Shown here in pieces: positions 48,475 through 58,918 of a stretch of 64,000 bases of DNA. Origin of the DNA: Clonostachys chloroleuca (taxonomy: Eukaryota; Ascomycota; Sordariomycetes; Hypocreales; Bionectriaceae). Position numbers and translations under genes: made by a program. The notes under the pieces are model-generated. The model was not told the DNA's origin, ran no database searches, and worked only from the letters and a program-made list of their open reading frames with translations. The stretch lies in NCBI GenBank assembly GCA_037952775.1, contig JBANAY010000004.1:930001-994000 (forward strand). Reading direction: 5' to 3'. The first letter of the stretch is position 1, and each line of letters starts with the position of its first letter.

Positions 48475-49913
48475 TGCTAACGGGAATTGCTTCTGGATAT
48501 CTTCCGGCGATTGACCTTCCTTAATATGGGAGAGATATGCCACGCATACAGTAGCGATTACCCCGTGTGCCCGGGTCGAATTCGCCGCGTCGTAGAACAT
48601 GTTCGACGGTGTGAGCGAGAGCAAGTATTCCCTCACCGTCGCGTGTGCTAGTTCAATGAGATCCGTAGAGGTGTCGTCAGTGTCTTTACTCAGCCCAGAT
48701 GCTCGCGTAAGAAGACTCGGGCAAATATCCAGAATACCCTGGGTATCCGGCATCCTGCGATCTATTTCAAACGGAGGATGCCTTAGAAGGTCCACGGCAG
48801 CCACATCCACCAGTTCTTCGACCCGCATTGGCCTTTGGCTGTAAACCATGAACTGCAACATGCGTATTACTCTCGCATGGTGATGACTTTCGATCCTCTA
48901 GAGTATCCTATCGTACATTTCTTCTAGCGTAGTTGGAAGGCGCTTTAGTTCCTCCTCTATTTGCCCGATATCAACGCAAGTTCTGAGAACTTGTAAATGA
49001 CACGCTACAAGCCGGAACCTAAGCTGGTTAGCCATGTCAATCAACACTAGCAGATGAAGGTGGCTTACATTCCATTAGCTCTCTTGATCATCTCAGCCTG
49101 CATGGAGCTTAGAATACCAGGCACATTTCTCCATCTATTGAAGTTTACGTCGCCCTGTACCGTCTCCTGGATGTAGGTGGCAATGTCATCGTTTACCATT
49201 TGACTATCGAGGGACGCAAACTGGCTCTCCTCGTCGAGCCAGTCTCTCATCGCCGATCCGATCCGGCTTTCGTCTCGACTAGTGATCAGAACAGAAGCAT
49301 CTCTGAGCTCCGTGGTGAAGTTTCGCGTCCAGGTTAGAACTTCGTCCGTTGTGTTACACTCATCCAGTGCGTCAATAACAAGTCGAATAGGCTCGTCTGT
49401 ACTCCGAAGCATTGCAAGGAAGAGCGCGTTCAAGTCTCTTGGGAGTAGCCGCTTATCACCGCCTGCATACTCTTCCGCAAAAATTGTCCTCAGACCTACC
49501 ATGGCTTTATTCGAGATTGAAGAAAGCTGCGAGATGAGCGATCGAAGAAGGTCATCTAGCGAGGACTTACCACGATCCCTCGTATCGAAAAAGAAATATA
49601 TTGGTGATAATTCTCTACCGTGCCGGTCTGCGAGGAGGGCAGTGATCACTTGAGAGCTTAAGACAGTCTTTCCAGACCCTGGCAGTCCCCGTACCCACAG
49701 AGTACGACGAGTTCCTTGCATCCACTCTCTGAACTTATCACCCTTAAGAAACCATGAGCAAGTGCCATAATGATGTTTTTCTAGGGCGTTGACAAGGTTG
49801 GTGTATGGGTCGGGAGCCGAAAGCCATTTTCGAAGACGTTCTTGCTGCTGTTGCGCGTGAAGATTCCTCACACCGTTACCGAAATCATTGATACTGCTCT
49901 CGACTTGATCAAT
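48475..49913 (-). other. NACHT NTPase and helical region of the NLR locus
   Basis: Walker A is G-L-P-G-S-G-K-T at about 49664-49690, Walker B is L-V-I-D-A-L-D-E-C at about 49363-49392, and sensor 1 is V-L-I-T-S-R-D-E. After the intron at 49019-49068 the chain reads F-R-L-V-A-C-H-L-Q-V-L-R, E-E-M-Y-D-R-I-L, then TAG (48900-48898), then R-I-E-S-H-H-H-A-R-V-I-R-M-L-Q-F. The motif R-P-M-R-V-E-E-L and L-A-H-A-T-V-R-E-Y-L, typical of this family, follow. The NTPase motifs themselves are intact. Confidence 0.85.
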
Positions 49914-49966
49914 AATCAGCCTCATGTCTCTTGCAGCCAACGGGAAGAACTATGCAGGGAGCTTAC

Positions 49967-51139
49967 TTGACTTAAGATGCCCCAAAATATCAGCTGCCTT
50001 AGAAGACTGCTCTACATCGGTTGCGTGGATGAAAAGGAGTAGCAGGTGGCTGAGCTCGTGGGCGTAGAGGGCCATGCCGGAGCTCTTTTGCACAAGCTGC
50101 TGCGTGTTGCTGCTGCGAATCGATGCCACTGGTCGTTTTTGTGCGAATCTGCATAGTCCGAGATGCCCCGAATAATCACACAAGGGAAGTTGTTCATGAG
50201 CCCTGCGGCCTCCATTTCCAGAGCGATGGCGTTGTGTGTAGCTCCGATGAGATCCCTGGTTGGCGCATGCTTGACAACCTCGGAGCCTGTGGCAATAACG
50301 CCATAGTGAATAGTGGGAGTAGTGCTAGATCGAAGGATGGGGATTCTCCTGATGGCTTTCTGGCGATCGCAGTTCTTGCACGACCTGCCTCCTTGGTGCA
50401 CATAGTTTGCAGGGAAAAGAATATCTTTAGCCTGCCCTGGATGCAACCACTTCTCTCTCGTCCCCAGTGGGAGTTTTTCAACCATCTGCTTCATATACTC
50501 GGTGATTCGATTCTCGCGTAGCTCATGGTCGGCTTCCATGGTTGACAACGCAACACGCAGGGCTCTTGGAGGCTGGTTTAGATGATAAGCGACCTCAAAT
50601 GACCCGTCTGGAAGCTTTTTTCCAAAGTTGTATGCAACGAGACCCCCTGTCTTCTTGTCACTACTGATGACTACATCGCCGAGACGCACATCACCCTCGG
50701 CCAAGCCCTTGTCCTCCTGGTCCGTGTTTTCGTCGCCGACACTCCCATTGTCGCTTTTCCAGCACGGGATGCCAGCGCCGATGCCAACCATCAATCCAAC
50801 GCGGATATTGGGGAAAACACCGAGCATATCTCTAGCAGATACGGCCGCTGAGCTGCCACCAACCTCACCTCTAGGCAGGCATGCGATGACGACCTTGTGG
50901 GAGTGCAAACGTCCCAGGATATAGCTGTTGCTATCTTGCAAGGGCGGAGACGACTGCGGGATGCCATGCTCTTCGTCCAGCATGCCCCTTGCGGCAGCTA
51001 GTTCGATGGGCAGTGCGGAGATCCATCCTATCTCATACGCATCGTTCGGGAATGGGGAAATCGACACCTCCATGTCAACAGAACTATCTTTGAGGGTGAA
51101 CGGGTGCGAGCAGGGCACAGCTTGAAGTGTCGTAGGCAT
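49967..51139 (-). other. PNP/UDP phosphorylase-like effector domain and linker of the NLR locus
   Basis: The region from Y-E-I-G-W-I-S-A-L-P-I-E-L-A-A-A-R-G-M-L-D through V-G-L-M-V-G-I-G-A-G-I-P, G-D-V-V-I-S-S, E-M-E-A-A-G-L-M and I-I-R-G-I-S-D-Y-A-D-S-H is the PNP_UDP domain seen at the N-terminus of many fungal NLRs. Near 50120 the frame reads F-A-A-A-T. The expected continuation A-A-A-C-A-K-E-L is found in another frame immediately after. The linker leading to NACHT (A-L-Y-A-H-E-L-S-H-L-L-L-L-F-I-H) lies in the third frame and ends at the donor at 49966. Two single-base insertions would explain this. Alternatively the PNP part is a separate 389-codon gene ending at 50012, overlapping a NACHT gene starting at the ATG near 50078. 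Confidence 0.75.
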
Positions 51140-51181
51140 ACATGCCAGTACAAGAATCGTGGAAGGCGAACGAATCACCAC

Positions 51182-52447
51182 GCTCGTCAGCTGAAAGTGA
51201 GGCTACATCAGGCAAAGATTTTGGGCTCTAGGGCCAACTCTGTGGCTGACTGACGCAGGACTCATGTATGCCTCAAGCAGATCTTGTGGCTTTGCGGAAG
51301 GGTACCCCCTGTCACCCACCTTAAGCAGGTCAAACAATAAATGGCACATCACATCCCCAGGAGATGCAGGCGAATTAACAGAATACACCGCTATGAATGG
51401 GATGACCCGGCCGACAGTATTCGACGCTAAGAAACCCATCAAGGCACAAGAGATCGGTGGTCACGCGCGCAAATTGGAAAAGAGAAAGTGGCAGGGACGA
51501 TTTTATGCTCCGGTTGCGGGTTGCTCTGAACACTTGAGAATAAGGCAGGAGCGAGATACCGGCTATTTGCACACTTCTGATTAACATTGCTTCTGAAACA
51601 TATACGCCCAAACAAAGCACATTTTTCCCATTCACATGACTTTGGCTTTGTCTGCAGTTAAGGATTTTATGTGTAGATGGGAACAACATCTCTGCGCATG
51701 TGCGTTCAGATTCTAGGCCCGTAGTTTTGTGGCGCGGGAAAGACTAATGCAGACTTGCATATTGAACGATGACATTAAGGCCCTGCCGGAGAGGAACACC
51801 AGAGCAAATCGGAGCAGGAATAGAAGAATCGGAGCAGGAGGAGAGAGATATGAGAAACAACTATCCCATTTCGCTTCACGAAGATGTCATGCCATGTCAT
51901 TGATAAAGAACAGAAGAGTGAACTGTGAATGACGTAGATGCGCGACGTGGACGTAGCCGGACTGGGCGATGATGATCCTGGAAAGAGCGATGAGCTGGGA
52001 CGTTTAGGGCTCTGCATTTTGGGCGCTAGACCGCTCTAACGTAAGACTTCGATGCTGCCAGGAGGCTTGGTGACACTTGGCACCCAATCACATGTGAAGT
52101 GCTTAAAAAAATAGAACATGAGAAGAGGATCGAGGAATTACGTAGCGTCACACTGCCACTACCGCCAATTAACCCCTGCCGCGGCCAACAATTTAACGAC
52201 TCGGCAGTTCCTTCCCTTTCTCCCTTCCATCGTAGTCTTCATCTTTAACATCATCTCATAGCGATCGAATACCCTCCATTCTTTAGTTTCTTTTTGTGCG
52301 TCCAGTTTCTTGTAGTGCCGTCCCTTTGCCCATTCTCACAGCTGCGTCTACATTTCCATTGACAGCAACATTTCAAGTCGACCCCGGCCCATCCGTTCTC
52401 CCCAGCACAATCTACCTAGACAGACATAATCCTCACACACGCTCATA
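51182..52447. other. Intergenic between divergent genes
   Basis: It separates the NLR locus (minus) and the lipase gene (plus). No further gene supported. The segment 52200-52440 is pyrimidine-rich, consistent with the leader of the downstream gene. Confidence 0.6.
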
Positions 52448-54222
52448 ATGGCGGCCAAACTCGATTCATCGCCCAAGATGGCCTCATATCTATCTCGGTT
52501 CAGCCCTGTACCAACATTCCCCGAATATACTGGTCCCTACAAGGTCGGCACAATGGACGTCGAAATCGCCGTCTCTGAATTGATTTCCCCAGCTCCCACT
52601 CCTGAGGAAGCTGCCGATATCCCAACAGTCCAGTTCCGAATTTTTTATCCCGCCACAGACGACACCAATGGGAAGCCCATCCCGTGGCTGCCGACCCCCC
52701 AGAGGCCACATGTGTCAGGTTACACTGAGTTTATTGGCATTTCCAAGACGCTGGCTGGCTTTCTCTCGTGCGTGCCGCTCCTAACCCAGACTAACACGCC
52801 GTTTTCCCAATCACTAACTGGTGGTATAGATTTCTCCCCAGACATCTCTACTACTCCTCGATCCCCGTTCATAAGAATGCAGCGGTCCGACAGCCCGAGA
52901 CAGAGAATAAGCGATGGCCAACCATGATCTTCTCCCACGGCCTGGGAGGCACTCGAAACTCGTACTCATACATTGCTGGCTCGCTTGCCTCCCACGGTGT
53001 TGTCGTCTTTTGCCCTGAGCATCGTGATGGCAGCGCCGTGGCATCATTCATTCGAGTTCCCGGCGAAAGACCTCAGGGCCGGTACTTTGCGCCTACTCGC
53101 CGATCTATATCTTATCGCAGAATCCCCCATGAGGTGACAGATGAGGTCTATGAGGCCCGAGAAGGCCAATTGCGTATCCGGCTTTGGGAGACGGCATTGA
53201 TTCATGAAGCGATTCTGAACATCGATGCTGGCGCAAGATTCATTAATCTGAACACCTCCACACCAACTTTGCACCAGTTCATGGGACGACTCAATGTAAA
53301 CGAGCCTGGCAGTATCATTTTCGCTGGCCACAGCTTCGGTTCTGCTACCATGTACCAGTTGCTGAAGAGCACATACTATGCTGACCGACCTGAGTTGGCC
53401 GAGATGGAGAAGCCACTATTCCGGCCGGCTGAGGGCAGTGCAATCCGCAAGCAGGTGACGGAGAAAACCGTCACAATGCTCCTCGACATGTGGTGCATGC
53501 CACTTCTTGGCCCCAATTGCGCGCCTCTGTTTTCGCTACCTCTGCCTCTTTATGACGATGTCCCCTCGGCTGCTGGCGGCAACGCCCTACTCGCCGTCGA
53601 ATCCGAGGCATTCTTTAAATGGAAGGAACATTTGAACATTAAGGCACGGCTGCTCTCTCCCAATCCGAGTGCAAAGGAGGTAGTACCCACGGTCTTCGAG
53701 CGGCCTAGCGGTATCAAATTGACGGAGCCCAACTTCTTCTACGTTGAGAACTCTGCTCATTTAAACCAATCTGATTTTGGTGTTCTGTTCCCTTGGCTGA
53801 CCAAGAAGATCTTCTCTGCCGAACAGCCGGAGAGGGCCCTTCGTCTCAACCTACGTGCCCAGCTTCAACTTTTCCGAGCCAATGGAATTCCAATTGCACG
53901 CACATGTTTTGATGACTTGATCGATGGCTCCCACATCGACAAGCTAGATGTAAAGAAGAAGGACGGCGATGCCGTGGAGACCGAAGACGGACTACACAAT
54001 GACAAGGCCATCTTTGATCGCAGTGCTAACAATACCGTGGAATGCTGGAACTGGATCGACATTATCGGCCTTGGCGACATGAAGAACGAAGAAGAGACCG
54101 GCAAGACCGTTACCCAACAAGTCGAAGAAGCGGAGGAAGAAATGAAGGGCCAGCTCGAGCCATACGAGCAAACATCTACACCTGCAGCCACACAAACGCT
54201 GAGCGCTGCTGTTGCGGCTTAG
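52448..54222 (+). CDS. PAF-acetylhydrolase-like phospholipase A2 (plasma/isoform II type)
   Basis: Two exons, 52448-52767 and 52830-54222, 570 residues. The intron (GTGCGT, CACTAAC branch, TATAG) joins G-F-L-S to F-L-P-R-H-L-Y-Y-S-S-I-P. An alpha/beta hydrolase with oxyanion sequence F-S-H-G-L-G-G-T-R and nucleophile Ser275 in A-G-H-S275-F-G-S-A. N-E-N-S-A-H-L-N-Q-S-D-F holds the likely catalytic His. No signal peptide, so probably intracellular, like fungal and animal PAF-AH II. It would release short or oxidised acyl chains from phospholipids. The C-terminal 80 residues are charged and probably disordered (E-E-A-E-E-E-M-K). Length is in the usual range for fungal members. Confidence 0.92.
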
Positions 54223-55758
54223 GGAGACGGGTGAACCGCTCTGCCCAATTTATGAATGAAACTACGAACGACGATATCACCACTGGCATGCGTGCACTTT
54301 TTTTGGTCTTTTTTCTCTTCTTCATTTCTTGACCTACAACGGTTGAAGCTTACACGCTTTTCTTTTTTGCTTGCTTTGTGACTTAGCTTTTTTTCTCAGC
54401 CTTGATTACACACTTGGGATTTTTTGGGTCATGGAGAACACTACAGACATGGGGAAGAACGACGGAGTTGGAAAAGACGTGGCGTTTATTTTTGGTACGG
54501 AGGAAGCTCACTCAGCCATACCTGTACATTATTACCCCTTAAATTCGCTTTGACAGCGTTCCTAGATTTGATTGTTACTTTTTTTATCCTGTCTCCTTGG
54601 AATCATCGTGTCCACCACCCACATGCCTCAGTTCTGTGATCTTACTCGTGCACGTCGTTAACTAGGCACAGCCCCTGTTTCGGGTTAGTAATGGCATTGG
54701 CCGTCAGCAATAATAGTGCTGTCGATTAATCATTCCGGTATTGCCTGATTATTACGAAAATAGACAGACAATAATCCTGTTTAAAATAACTAGCAGGGTG
54801 ATTGCATGTTCTTTGGTAAGAAAGAGTGACAGTAACAACTACCTGGCATGGTTCTGAACATCCATGTCGTGCCACTTGGTGATATTCAACCTGCCGAGGT
54901 GGATGTGGCTACCCTATACTTTTCCGTTTTGGCTTCCTTGGATTGAGTGCGGCAAGACTATTATAAAAAGCTTTTCTCAATGTAGAAATAAATAATCTCT
55001 ATATTTCTAATTGTCTCAAGTTGCTTTATTCATACTGATAAAGGTTGTGATTACCCCCCAGGATTATCTATGAGCTATTCCATAGGTAGTTCATACATGG
55101 TTTAAACTACCCATCTTTTCATTGGATATCGGTTCAAACTGTATTATTGGCTTCCTAGGATATTCTAGGTGATGAAGAGCTCATTGGCAAAAGGCATATA
55201 CTAACAGAGAAAACTATGATTATAGACTCTCCTCGCCCGAAATTCTTTAATACTTACTAAATAAGTGATATATCTCAACCTACGATAAGCACGAGGCCGG
55301 ATACTTAAAGTAAAGTATTAAACTATTAGATGGTTAGACTACAAGTTAAAAGCAACAGAGGACCAGCTGATAATCAGGTGTGGATACATTACATATGTTG
55401 AGAGGCTGGGTTAACAAGAGCTAATTTTAGTTATGAGCTTGGTTTATCTTGTACAAGGCATTCGGATCCATGAGAAATATTTAGGCAATTCTGTATTTAG
55501 ATGATAAGAGCGCATATTCATTAGGTAACCTACCAAAGGTTGATACATATGCAGGATAAGGACATTTATTGGAGGTATACTGTTCATAAAACATAGAAGT
55601 AAAGCCAAGTCCCAACCGGACTTCATCACCTTGACTATTGCAAGACTCCGCAACTCAGATTCGATCAATAATCACTACCTTATCCATGCCATTTCAGCTC
55701 TGTATATGACTTCTTCATAACTATTGACTATCCCGGGATTATGGGATAATGGCAGTAA
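54223..55758. other. Intergenic, AT-rich
   Basis: 1.5 kb, no supported gene. T-rich 3' flank of the lipase gene, then AT-rich DNA to 55700. Confidence 0.6.
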
Positions 55759-56394
55759 TCAGTTGAACAACAACGTCAACGAGCTGGAATGGAGGTTAGC
55801 TTGAAGGATGTGTATCCAAATGAACAACTTGAAACCTGCTAGAGCTAATTGTGTAAGGAGAGTTGAAAAATCACTTAACAGATCGGCTGTCAGAAAACCA
55901 CTGAGCTTTGTAATGAGCATGATAATTCTATTCACAATATCCGTCGTCAAAAGCTTGCTTGCGTTATCGAGGAGGGAGCTGAGTTTAACAACAATCGGCG
56001 CCATGAGTTGGATGAGGAAGTGGAGGTTGAAGTCTTTGAATTGGTCGGTTAGAGGCTGGATATCATCTAGCGATTTTCTAGCACAGCCAACGATGGTGCG
56101 CGTGTAGTTGGCGAAAAGTGGTGCCAGCAAGTCAGCGAGGTTAGTGATACTGGAGTTGACATCATCGAAAAAGCCCGGAGTCAAGAGCTTTCCGATGGAA
56201 TCAATGAGATCCAGAAGATCTCCAAGGGCGCTGGTAAGCTCGACTTGAGCGGTGATGGCACTGTCAGTAGAGTTGTCTCGAGGTTGCACAGAGCGCTGGA
56301 TAAACCCGGTATCTTCAGACCTTGGTGTCCGGAACATAGCCCGCACTGGCATAGATACAGCCAGGGCTGAGATAAAGATTTTTGAGACGTGCAT
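55759..56394 (-). CDS. Secreted helical protein of unknown function
   Basis: 211 residues, single exon. The N-terminus (M-H-V-S-K-I-F-I-S-A-L-A-V-S-M-P-V-R-A) is a signal peptide. The rest is a run of amphipathic, leucine-rich helices (L-G-D-L-L-D-L-I-D-S-I-G-K-L-L, S-I-T-N-L-A-D-L-L-A-P-L-F, L-S-S-L-L-D-N-A-S-K-L-L). They show a loose period of about 25-30 residues and one cysteine. It has the look of a small secreted, possibly membrane- or surface-active protein, but I cannot assign a family. It sits alone in AT-rich DNA, with the neighbouring gene over 800 nt away. Confidence 0.6.
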   Translation of the reverse strand: MHVSKIFISALAVSMPVRAMFRTPRSEDTGFIQRSVQPRDNSTDSAITAQVELTSALGDLLDLIDSIGKLLTPGFFDDVNSSITNLADLLAPLFANYTRTIVGCARKSLDDIQPLTDQFKDFNLHFLIQLMAPIVVKLSSLLDNASKLLTTDIVNRIIMLITKLSGFLTADLLSDFSTLLTQLALAGFKLFIWIHILQANLHSSSLTLLFN

Positions 56395-57242
56395 ACTGTT
56401 ACTTGATAAAACAATGCCAACATAATTATTATAACCAGTTGAAGCTCGGGTGTGCTTAACCTAACGATATGATGAAGGATCTTGCTGGTATTTTCTCTGT
56501 GTCTCTTGGGCTTTTCCTTACAGACTGATTAAGAATCATTTAATATGTTTTACGCCTTGATTAAAACCTAGAGGAATTTGATTCTAGCTGTTAGGATCAG
56601 AGCGCTGGTTTCCTTCTCTGGGTAATGGCATTGCACTGAATGTCGACACCTCTAGCCATTTAAGCCCAGTACCCCGCGAAACGTGCTCTTGAGTTCCGTA
56701 ATTCTGGTAGGTTTACAAGAGCCGAATGGAAGTAAATCACCAAAAGCAAGGCAAGCTGGCTAATAACCACCAAATCTGATAATGGTGATAGCCTCTCTAG
56801 GGAGGGTGGGACTGTAACTGTTGCTTTTGGTTTCGCATCATGTAACGCGTCAGGATTGTCTCGAAATTATTCTTATCTACGTGATCTAAGAGACCCGACA
56901 AAGGTCGAGTTCCTGTAATATTACTAGGGCAAATTTAGTTTAGTAAAGGTAAATTGGTATTTATATCAATATTTGTTTCTTGTTTGCACTCAAGCACTTA
57001 TAAGATTTTTGATATGGATCTGGGTAATAAATCAAACACTGGCGGCACCCTAAGATGCTTCGGATTTCAATTTCCGACTATCTTGTTCCATAACATGGCG
57101 AACCGTGTCTGGAAATCTAAGCTAAGGTCTTTTTCCTGGGGCTAAAATCAAGCTTGGGTCTACAGAGTTGGTCTGTAACTCGGCGAATTTGAAATGTGAA
57201 CCCTCTTAATTTGTCTCTCATTCTCTTCGTGGAAGATCGAGT
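56395..57242. other. Intergenic
   Basis: No supported gene seen. Confidence 0.6.
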
Positions 57243-58454
57243 CTATGTAGATCGCGATGTATAACCCGTGCGCTTCCTTTTCTTGCTATGTCGGTCCAAG
57301 AAGTAAGTGTCTGATTCGCTGTAAGGAAAGAATCGCTTGAGCTTAGCACGTGGTGTCTCAGGATTGCCATCTGAAGTAGGACTACTGGTTTCTGGGATTG
57401 ACATCCACGACATCTCACAGTACAGATTCCTCTTCTTGCTGTTTGGTTCCAAGGACTGGCTGCCCGAGTCACCGTAAGGAAATGGTCGCTTGAGGTTACC
57501 ACGGGGTGCCGCCTCAGAATGGTCATTTGGATTAGGAGCACTGGTTTCTGGAACACTCTTATTACACTCAATTGACATCCAGCACATCTCGCGGGGCAGA
57601 ACCTCCGTCCACAAATCGATTTCTCCTACATTGACCCCGTATTCCTCCCGGTAGCGGTAGGACGAGGTGAACTCGTTGAAGAGCCGCCTCAACAACATCT
57701 TGTCCTGATGTTTTAGAAACCGCAGCGGCCTCCGCACCCATTCCTCGCTCTCTTCCCAAGGTACACTGGATGTCCTGGAATTCTGGGGGCACGCGCCTTC
57801 GGGATTCTCTAGTTCCCAGAGCAGCCCCCAGACGAGTGCCTTCCTGTACAGCCAGTACGGGTCGGATTCAAGCCCGTCGTCGTCGCCTGATGCGAGGCTG
57901 GCCTTTCGGAACACATCTTCGAGATAGTCGTCGACGTCTTCTGGTATGTTCTCTTTCATCGCGCGCTCGTCGTGCAGGGGGACTCGGTGCGTGATAAACC
58001 AGTACATGTATCTGTACGTGGTGTATACCACATTTCTGCAAGGATGGCGGCTCTCGTGGGTCGCGCTGTGGCAAGTCTCTGGGTCGGGGCAAGGACGTAT
58101 GGAGCGATTGAGTCCTACTCCTATGGGGTTAAAAAGATGCGCCTTGTCGCCTGGTTGGGACGTGAGAAATGGGCAGCTTGCCTTTTCAGATTCATCGTGG
58201 AGCTTCGGGCACCAGCAGCGTCTCGTGTGTCCCGGCTGCGCGGAGATGTAGTACATGCCGGTCTCCTCGAATGGCCTGGTGTCCATTCCGCTCAGATTGC
58301 GGTAGGTTTTGAGGATCAGCCGAGCGAAGCCGACGACGAAGTCGTGAAAGAAAGAGTCGTACTGCATGGCCTCTGGGTCAAGCAGCATTCGTCCGTCGTC
58401 GGTCCATTTTTGCCTTGGTATGCTCCATCTCGGTGAATTTTCGTCTGCGGACAT
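57243..58454 (-). CDS. Hypothetical protein with duplicated C-terminal basic module
   Basis: 403 residues, single exon. Residues 1-290 are an uncharacterised globular region with many cysteines and tryptophans (R-R-C-W-C-P-K-L-H, C-P-D-P-E-T-C-H) and a Y-R-Y-M-Y-W-F-I-T-H-R-V-P stretch. The C-terminal 115 residues hold two copies of a roughly 45-residue unit: E-M-C/S-W-M-S-I, P-E-T-S-x-P, L-K-R-x-F-P-Y-x-x-S, ending S-K-K-R. The second copy ends S-K-K-R-K-R, a likely nuclear localisation signal. The duplication is also visible in the DNA, so it is fairly recent. No family recognised. A 35-bp tandem repeat lies just upstream. Confidence 0.65.
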   Translation of the reverse strand: MSADENSPRWSIPRQKWTDDGRMLLDPEAMQYDSFFHDFVVGFARLILKTYRNLSGMDTRPFEETGMYYISAQPGHTRRCWCPKLHDESEKASCPFLTSQPGDKAHLFNPIGVGLNRSIRPCPDPETCHSATHESRHPCRNVVYTTYRYMYWFITHRVPLHDERAMKENIPEDVDDYLEDVFRKASLASGDDDGLESDPYWLYRKALVWGLLWELENPEGACPQNSRTSSVPWEESEEWVRRPLRFLKHQDKMLLRRLFNEFTSSYRYREEYGVNVGEIDLWTEVLPREMCWMSIECNKSVPETSAPNPNDHSEAAPRGNLKRPFPYGDSGSQSLEPNSKKRNLYCEMSWMSIPETSSPTSDGNPETPRAKLKRFFPYSESDTYFLDRHSKKRKRTGYTSRST

Positions 58455-58492
58455 TTAGCTCTTGTCGTCTGGCTTTCGTCTTGGTCGAGATG

Positions 58493-58562
58493 TCAAGAGG
58501 ATAAACATACACGACGATCGTGGGATATCAAGAGGATGAATCTACGCGACGATCGTGGGATG
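58493..58562. repeat. Two tandem 35-bp repeats upstream of the 403-residue gene
   Basis: 58493-58527 and 58528-58562 are near-identical (tcaagaggat...cgacgatcgtgggat), each containing the palindromic core cgatcg. They begin 39 nt upstream of the ATG at 58454 and may lie in its promoter or leader. Confidence 0.8.
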
Positions 58563-58918
58563 CTTGAGCTGTGTTGACTATGGTACCACTGCCACTCAGC
58601 TGCGTCTATGATGAGTAGAAAATGGAACGCCGAACCAGAGCAAAAGAATCAGGTCTTGACAGGAAACATGTGGTGATATTAATAGTCAAAATCCAACTAT
58701 CTGCCCGATTTCACTGCAGTTGAAGAAAATAAACTACCGTACCCAGTTCGCAAAGTGCTGAGTTTCGTAACTCAACCAAGACAATGCCTCATTGTTTGTT
58801 AAGAGCGAGTAATTGTCTTGTGAGGCCTGAGTGACAAAGGTAAGTCTACCAAATAAGGCAAACAACGAGTTGACCAAAACACCAATCTAATTATTCTATT
58901 CACTCGTGCCTTTTTCCG
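58563..58918. other. Intergenic
   Basis: Between the tandem repeat and the 3' end of the methyltransferase gene; nothing seen. Confidence 0.6.

Larger units (their letters stand above)
42516..51139 (-). pseudogene. PNP-NACHT-ankyrin NLR-like gene, apparently broken
   Basis: One collinear minus-strand locus of about 8.6 kb. An N-terminal nucleoside-phosphorylase-like domain (about 50120-51139) is followed by a linker, a NACHT NTPase (49069-49913), a helical/winged region (48475-49018) and a very long ankyrin array to 42516. This is a classic fungal NLR architecture, in which ligand sensing by repeats is thought to switch the NTPase and an N-terminal effector. The frame is interrupted by in-frame TAG at 48898-48900, 48472-48474 and 46310-46312. 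It also has a one-base loss in a G-run at about 46884-46889, a frame change at about 50090-50125, and another near 43000. Sequence on both sides of each break continues the same domain, so these look like mutations, not introns. True introns are supported at 49914-49966 and 49019-49068. The start could be 51139, 51073 or 51181. Confidence 0.82.

Noticed and set aside
42516..51139. Explaining the three TAG codons as introns
   Set aside because: Expected family sequence is continuous on both sides of each TAG and no donor/acceptor pair of workable length brackets them.
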